Assembly: GCA_009695405.1 (NCBI GenBank)
Contig: SIAZ01000003.1
Coordinates: 1 to 32,386 of the forward strand
DNA: 32,386 nucleotides
DNA from: Pedosphaera sp.
GTDB lineage: Bacteria > Verrucomicrobiota > Verrucomicrobiia > Limisphaerales > UBA9464
Direction: 5' to 3'
Shown here: positions 29,804 through 32,386 of the stretch, piece by piece
Layout: every line of letters begins with the position of its first letter
How positions within the stretch are numbered: the stretch's first letter is position 1
Translations under genes and position numbers: made by a program
The notes under the pieces: model-generated
What the model saw: only the letters and a program-made list of their open reading frames with translations
What the model was told of the DNA's origin: nothing
Databases searched by the model: none

Positions 29804-30604
29804 ATGCCTCTTTTTGTACATCCAGCTCTCACCTCTCTCATTCAAACGTTGAGTCTCCCTTCGGCGATCCTTCGTTTCGGCCCTGTTCAGCTTACCTCGA
29901 TTGGGCCTGCTTACCAGCTTCGACACCTCCTCGACGCAACCACTCCTATTGAGTCCCTGCGCATTGTCGAATCCGCGTCCCTGCGAGATCTAGTGAATCA
30001 CGCTGAAAATAAGGCTTTCCGCCCTAATAAAGCCGCGCCGAATTTGGTCCGAGGTTGGGTTTGTCAGGTGACCACTTCCAATGAATTGGGAAACGCCTTG
30101 GAAACACTTCTACCGGGCGGATTAGCCGATTGGTTTGCTGCAAGCCAGACCGGCTTCAAATCTCTCGATTTCCGAACTTTCGCGGGCCGTCAGTCGGGTA
30201 TGTATCGCACGGTCGATTCACTCAGCGATCCAGATGCCTGCGAGGTTACCCGCGCCTGTTGTCATTCCCGTTTCTGCTCTCGTCGCCGCCTCTGGACGGT
30301 CGGCAAGAGTGAAACAGATTCAGTGCTTGAAAAGTCCGACGTTCCTTGCCTTGAGCCTTGTGCTTTACTTCTAGAACTGGCGCGCCGTGCTCATCGCCTT
30401 AATCAACAGGAACGATCCACTGTTACCCTAAGCGAAGGCGATCTCGCTACCCTAGCCGCCGCCATCAATATCGCGGTAGCTCATACCGACCCCACCCTTC
30501 CTGAAGGAGACCTGAGCGATTCGGGGCATCCGCGTCGACTGATGTTGCTTCGAGAAAAACTTCTGCCTTGGCTTCCGGCAACCACTCTCAGTGTCGAAGG
30601 TTAA
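29804..30604 (+). CDS. Cys-rich protein, probably DR2241-like Fe-S binding family
   Basis: YQLRHLLDA, FRPNKAAPNLVRGWVC, FAGRQSGMY, then CEVTRACCHSRFC...VPCLEPCALLLELARRA. Pattern recalled as DR2241-like, not verified by search. Confidence 0.55.
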   Translation: MPLFVHPALTSLIQTLSLPSAILRFGPVQLTSIGPAYQLRHLLDATTPIESLRIVESASLRDLVNHAENKAFRPNKAAPNLVRGWVCQVTTSNELGNALETLLPGGLADWFAASQTGFKSLDFRTFAGRQSGMYRTVDSLSDPDACEVTRACCHSRFCSRRRLWTVGKSETDSVLEKSDVPCLEPCALLLELARRAHRLNQQERSTVTLSEGDLATLAAAINIAVAHTDPTLPEGDLSDSGHPRRLMLLREKLLPWLPATTLSVEG

Positions 30605-30653
30605 TGCCGCATTTGATTGGCCTCTAGCTCTCCGGGCCGTTTCAATTCACGCC

Positions 30654-31361
30654 GTGCGTAATCCGATCATTGTCGCCCTCGACCTCCCCTCCGCTCCGGC
30701 CGCTCTCGACCTCGCCCGCCGTGTCGCTCCTCACGTCGGAGCCTTTAAGGTCGGTAAAGAACTTTTCGTTGCCGAAGGTCCAGATTTGGTACGTCGCCTT
30801 CGTGACACCGGCGCCTCTGTTTTTCTTGACCTCAAATTTCACGACATCCCCAATACCGTCGCCAAAGCAGTGGCAGCTGCAGTTCGGTTAGACGTACAAA
30901 TGCTCACCGTCCATTGCTCGGGCGGATCCTCAATGCTGCGGGCTGCCGAGTGCGCCGCTCAAGAAACTGCTGCGACCCTCGGCCGGTCTGCTCCGTTAGT
31001 CCTCGGTGTGACGGTGCTCACCAGTATGGATACAGCCGCCTTGAGTGAACTCGGTGGTGAAACAAACATGACTCGTCAGGTGGAACGCCTCGCCTGTCTC
31101 GCGGCGGATGCTGGCTTACGTGGATTGGTCTGTTCTCCCTTGGAAATCCAAGCTCTCCGCAAACTTCTCTCACACTCTCTGCAGTTGATTACTCCCGGAA
31201 TCCGCACCGGATCTGAAAAATCGGACGATCAAAAACGCACGATGGGCCCCGCTGAAGCGATGGCAGCAGGTGCTACTTGGTTAGTGGTGGGGCGCCCAAT
31301 TTATGGAGCAGCCGATCCCATCGCTGCGGCGCGCTATCTTCTCGAACTGTTAGGAGCTTAA
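30654..31361 (+). CDS. pyrF: Orotidine-5'-phosphate decarboxylase
   Basis: NPIIVALDLPSAPAALDLARRV, FKVGKELF, VFLDLKFHDIPNTVAKAV, MLTVHCSGG, LITPGIRTG and WLVVGRPIYGAADP. Start uncertain (GTG 30654 chosen; ORF open from 30591). Confidence 0.93.
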   Translation: MRNPIIVALDLPSAPAALDLARRVAPHVGAFKVGKELFVAEGPDLVRRLRDTGASVFLDLKFHDIPNTVAKAVAAAVRLDVQMLTVHCSGGSSMLRAAECAAQETAATLGRSAPLVLGVTVLTSMDTAALSELGGETNMTRQVERLACLAADAGLRGLVCSPLEIQALRKLLSHSLQLITPGIRTGSEKSDDQKRTMGPAEAMAAGATWLVVGRPIYGAADPIAAARYLLELLGA

Positions 31362-31397
31362 ACCTTCAATTCGGTATCGGCTTCGAGCTTTCCTCAA

Positions 31398-31985
31398 CTA
31401 ATCCGGCACCGTCAACGATGCCGCATGGAAACGAAGAAGATCCACATCATTGGCCCGCACACTTTGCCCCTGTATGTAGGGCGGCATCCGCCCAATCCTC
31501 CGCGTGTCTGGTGATCGAAACTTCCACACCTCAGCGTGCCCATCGGCAAAACTCAGTGTCGCCGATCCAAAATGGCGCACTGGTGGAAAATCAACCCACG
31601 ACCAGACACCCGGTTGAGTCACCACGAACCGTGCATTCTCAATGCTGTTTTCGTGTTCATCTAAAAAGACAAAAGCCAATGACGGCGCTGGTTTTTGTAT
31701 CTGAGTGAGTGTGTGCCAACAAGAACGACTCTGGGGATCGGGTTGGTCATTCATCGAAGCACTCATCGAAACACTTCTCACACGCGCTACTTTTTTGGCG
31801 TCGCGCACAGTGGATCGATCAGCCGGACACTTATAAATTCCTGTCGCACGGTTGTAGGGAAAAAGCAGGCCTCTCTCTATATTCACAGTACTCGTATCGG
31901 TGTAAGCATTTCCAGTAACCCAAGTCCGCGCTGTCGCATTGGCTCCTTCGCGACCGCCGGTCAACACGGTTTCGTTGGGCGGTGA
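31398..31985 (-). pseudogene. C-terminal part of an H-X9-DG prepilin-like protein, N-terminus lost at IS junction
   Basis: GIYKCPADRSTVR, SMSASMND, FVFLDEHENSIENARFVV and RHFGSATLSFADGHAEVWKF are typical of the H-X9-DG family. The prepilin N-terminal methylation region is absent and IS-like sequence starts at about 31982. Confidence 0.75.
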
Positions 31986-32155
31986 GGTGGACCTCGAAAA
32001 CTGGACCAGCGGTTAAGTTATGGTTTTGCGGGTTTGATCAACGACAAAATGATCAGACCAATGAAAACCAAAACCAAACGGAAAAGACACAGTTCAGCGT
32101 TCAAAGCGAAGGTGGGGATGGAGGCGCTGCTGGGCATCAAGACCGTGCATTCACG
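31983..32155 (+). mobile_element. Left-end fragment of an IS3-type element
   Basis: End-like TGAGGTGGACCTCGAAAACTGGACCAGCGG precedes a truncated orfA-like reading frame. Confidence 0.6.
32049..32155 (+). pseudogene. Truncated IS3-family OrfA transposase
   Basis: MIRPMKTKTKRKRHSSAFKAKVGMEALLGIKTVHS resembles the HTH start of IS3-type OrfA (kRrrhsaeFKakVaLEAlkGikTv). Homology stops at about 32150. Confidence 0.7.
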
Positions 32156-32170
32156 AGTTGACGGTAAGAA

Positions 32171-32386
32171 TCAGTTCCAGAGGAGGTGATCGTCCTTGTT
32201 TTTGACCAGGACGCAGAGTTGAAGGAGATGGGTAAGGTCGGGGCGGGTCCAGAACTGACCACTGCCCCGGAGACGGCGCTGAAACTGTTTGCCCAAGGAC
32301 TCCACCGCCCCGCTGCCCATCGGGGCCCCAGCCTTCTCCATTCTGCGGTAATGGAGGTGGTCCTCATGATCTTTGAAGTAGCTGAC
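32171..32386 (-). CDS. C-terminal part of a second transposase, continuing past the window end
   Basis: Minus frame from the window end: VSYFKDHEDHLHYRRMEKAGAPMGSGAVESLGKQFQRRLRGSGQFWTRPDLTHLLQLCVLVKNKDDHLLWN*. The GSGAVES...LWN pattern suggests an ISKra4-like DDE transposase; family not verified. Confidence 0.6.
   Translation of the reverse strand, partial: VSYFKDHEDHLHYRRMEKAGAPMGSGAVESLGKQFQRRLRGSGQFWTRPDLTHLLQLCVLVKNKDDHLLWN

Noticed and set aside
1-32386. CRISPR array, restriction-modification or known anti-phage system
   Set aside because: No regularly spaced repeats and no matching enzyme families among the ORFs.

Overview
The 32.4 kb window is probably from a Verrucomicrobiota-type bacterium. 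This is inferred from protein families (H-X9-DG prepilin-like, DUF1080, DUF3500, the PFK type), not from a search. The middle (about 3.3-31.4 kb) is a dense, mostly ordinary gene block. It contains a DUF2157/GDYXXLXY pair, a TatD-like hydrolase, RsmH, threonine aldolase, a PPi-type phosphofructokinase, an LpxL-like acyltransferase followed by a WaaF-like glycosyltransferase, and DUF1080 and double SASA-domain proteins. It also contains an L-fuconate dehydratase divergent from an L-rhamnose isomerase/ABC transporter/mutarotase cluster, ApgM, TrmO, an MFS transporter, DUF3500, a PQQ-propeller protein, a Cys-rich DR2241-like protein and PyrF. Both window ends look decayed or rearranged. The left end has an AT-rich two-gene fragment (epimerase tail plus thiamine-diphosphate enzyme) joined to a LamG protein start, and two in-frame stops. 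The right end has a truncated H-X9-DG protein, an IS3-type orfA fragment and a second transposase tail. A third in-frame stop splits the sugar ABC ATPase. Best leads: the AT-rich chimeric island, the three in-frame stops, the DR2241-like protein without an adjacent chelatase, the MFS transporter with a ~135-aa coiled-coil-like insertion, and the SASA tandem whose second domain lost its serine. I found no CRISPR array, rRNA, convincing tRNA or clearly new multi-gene system.
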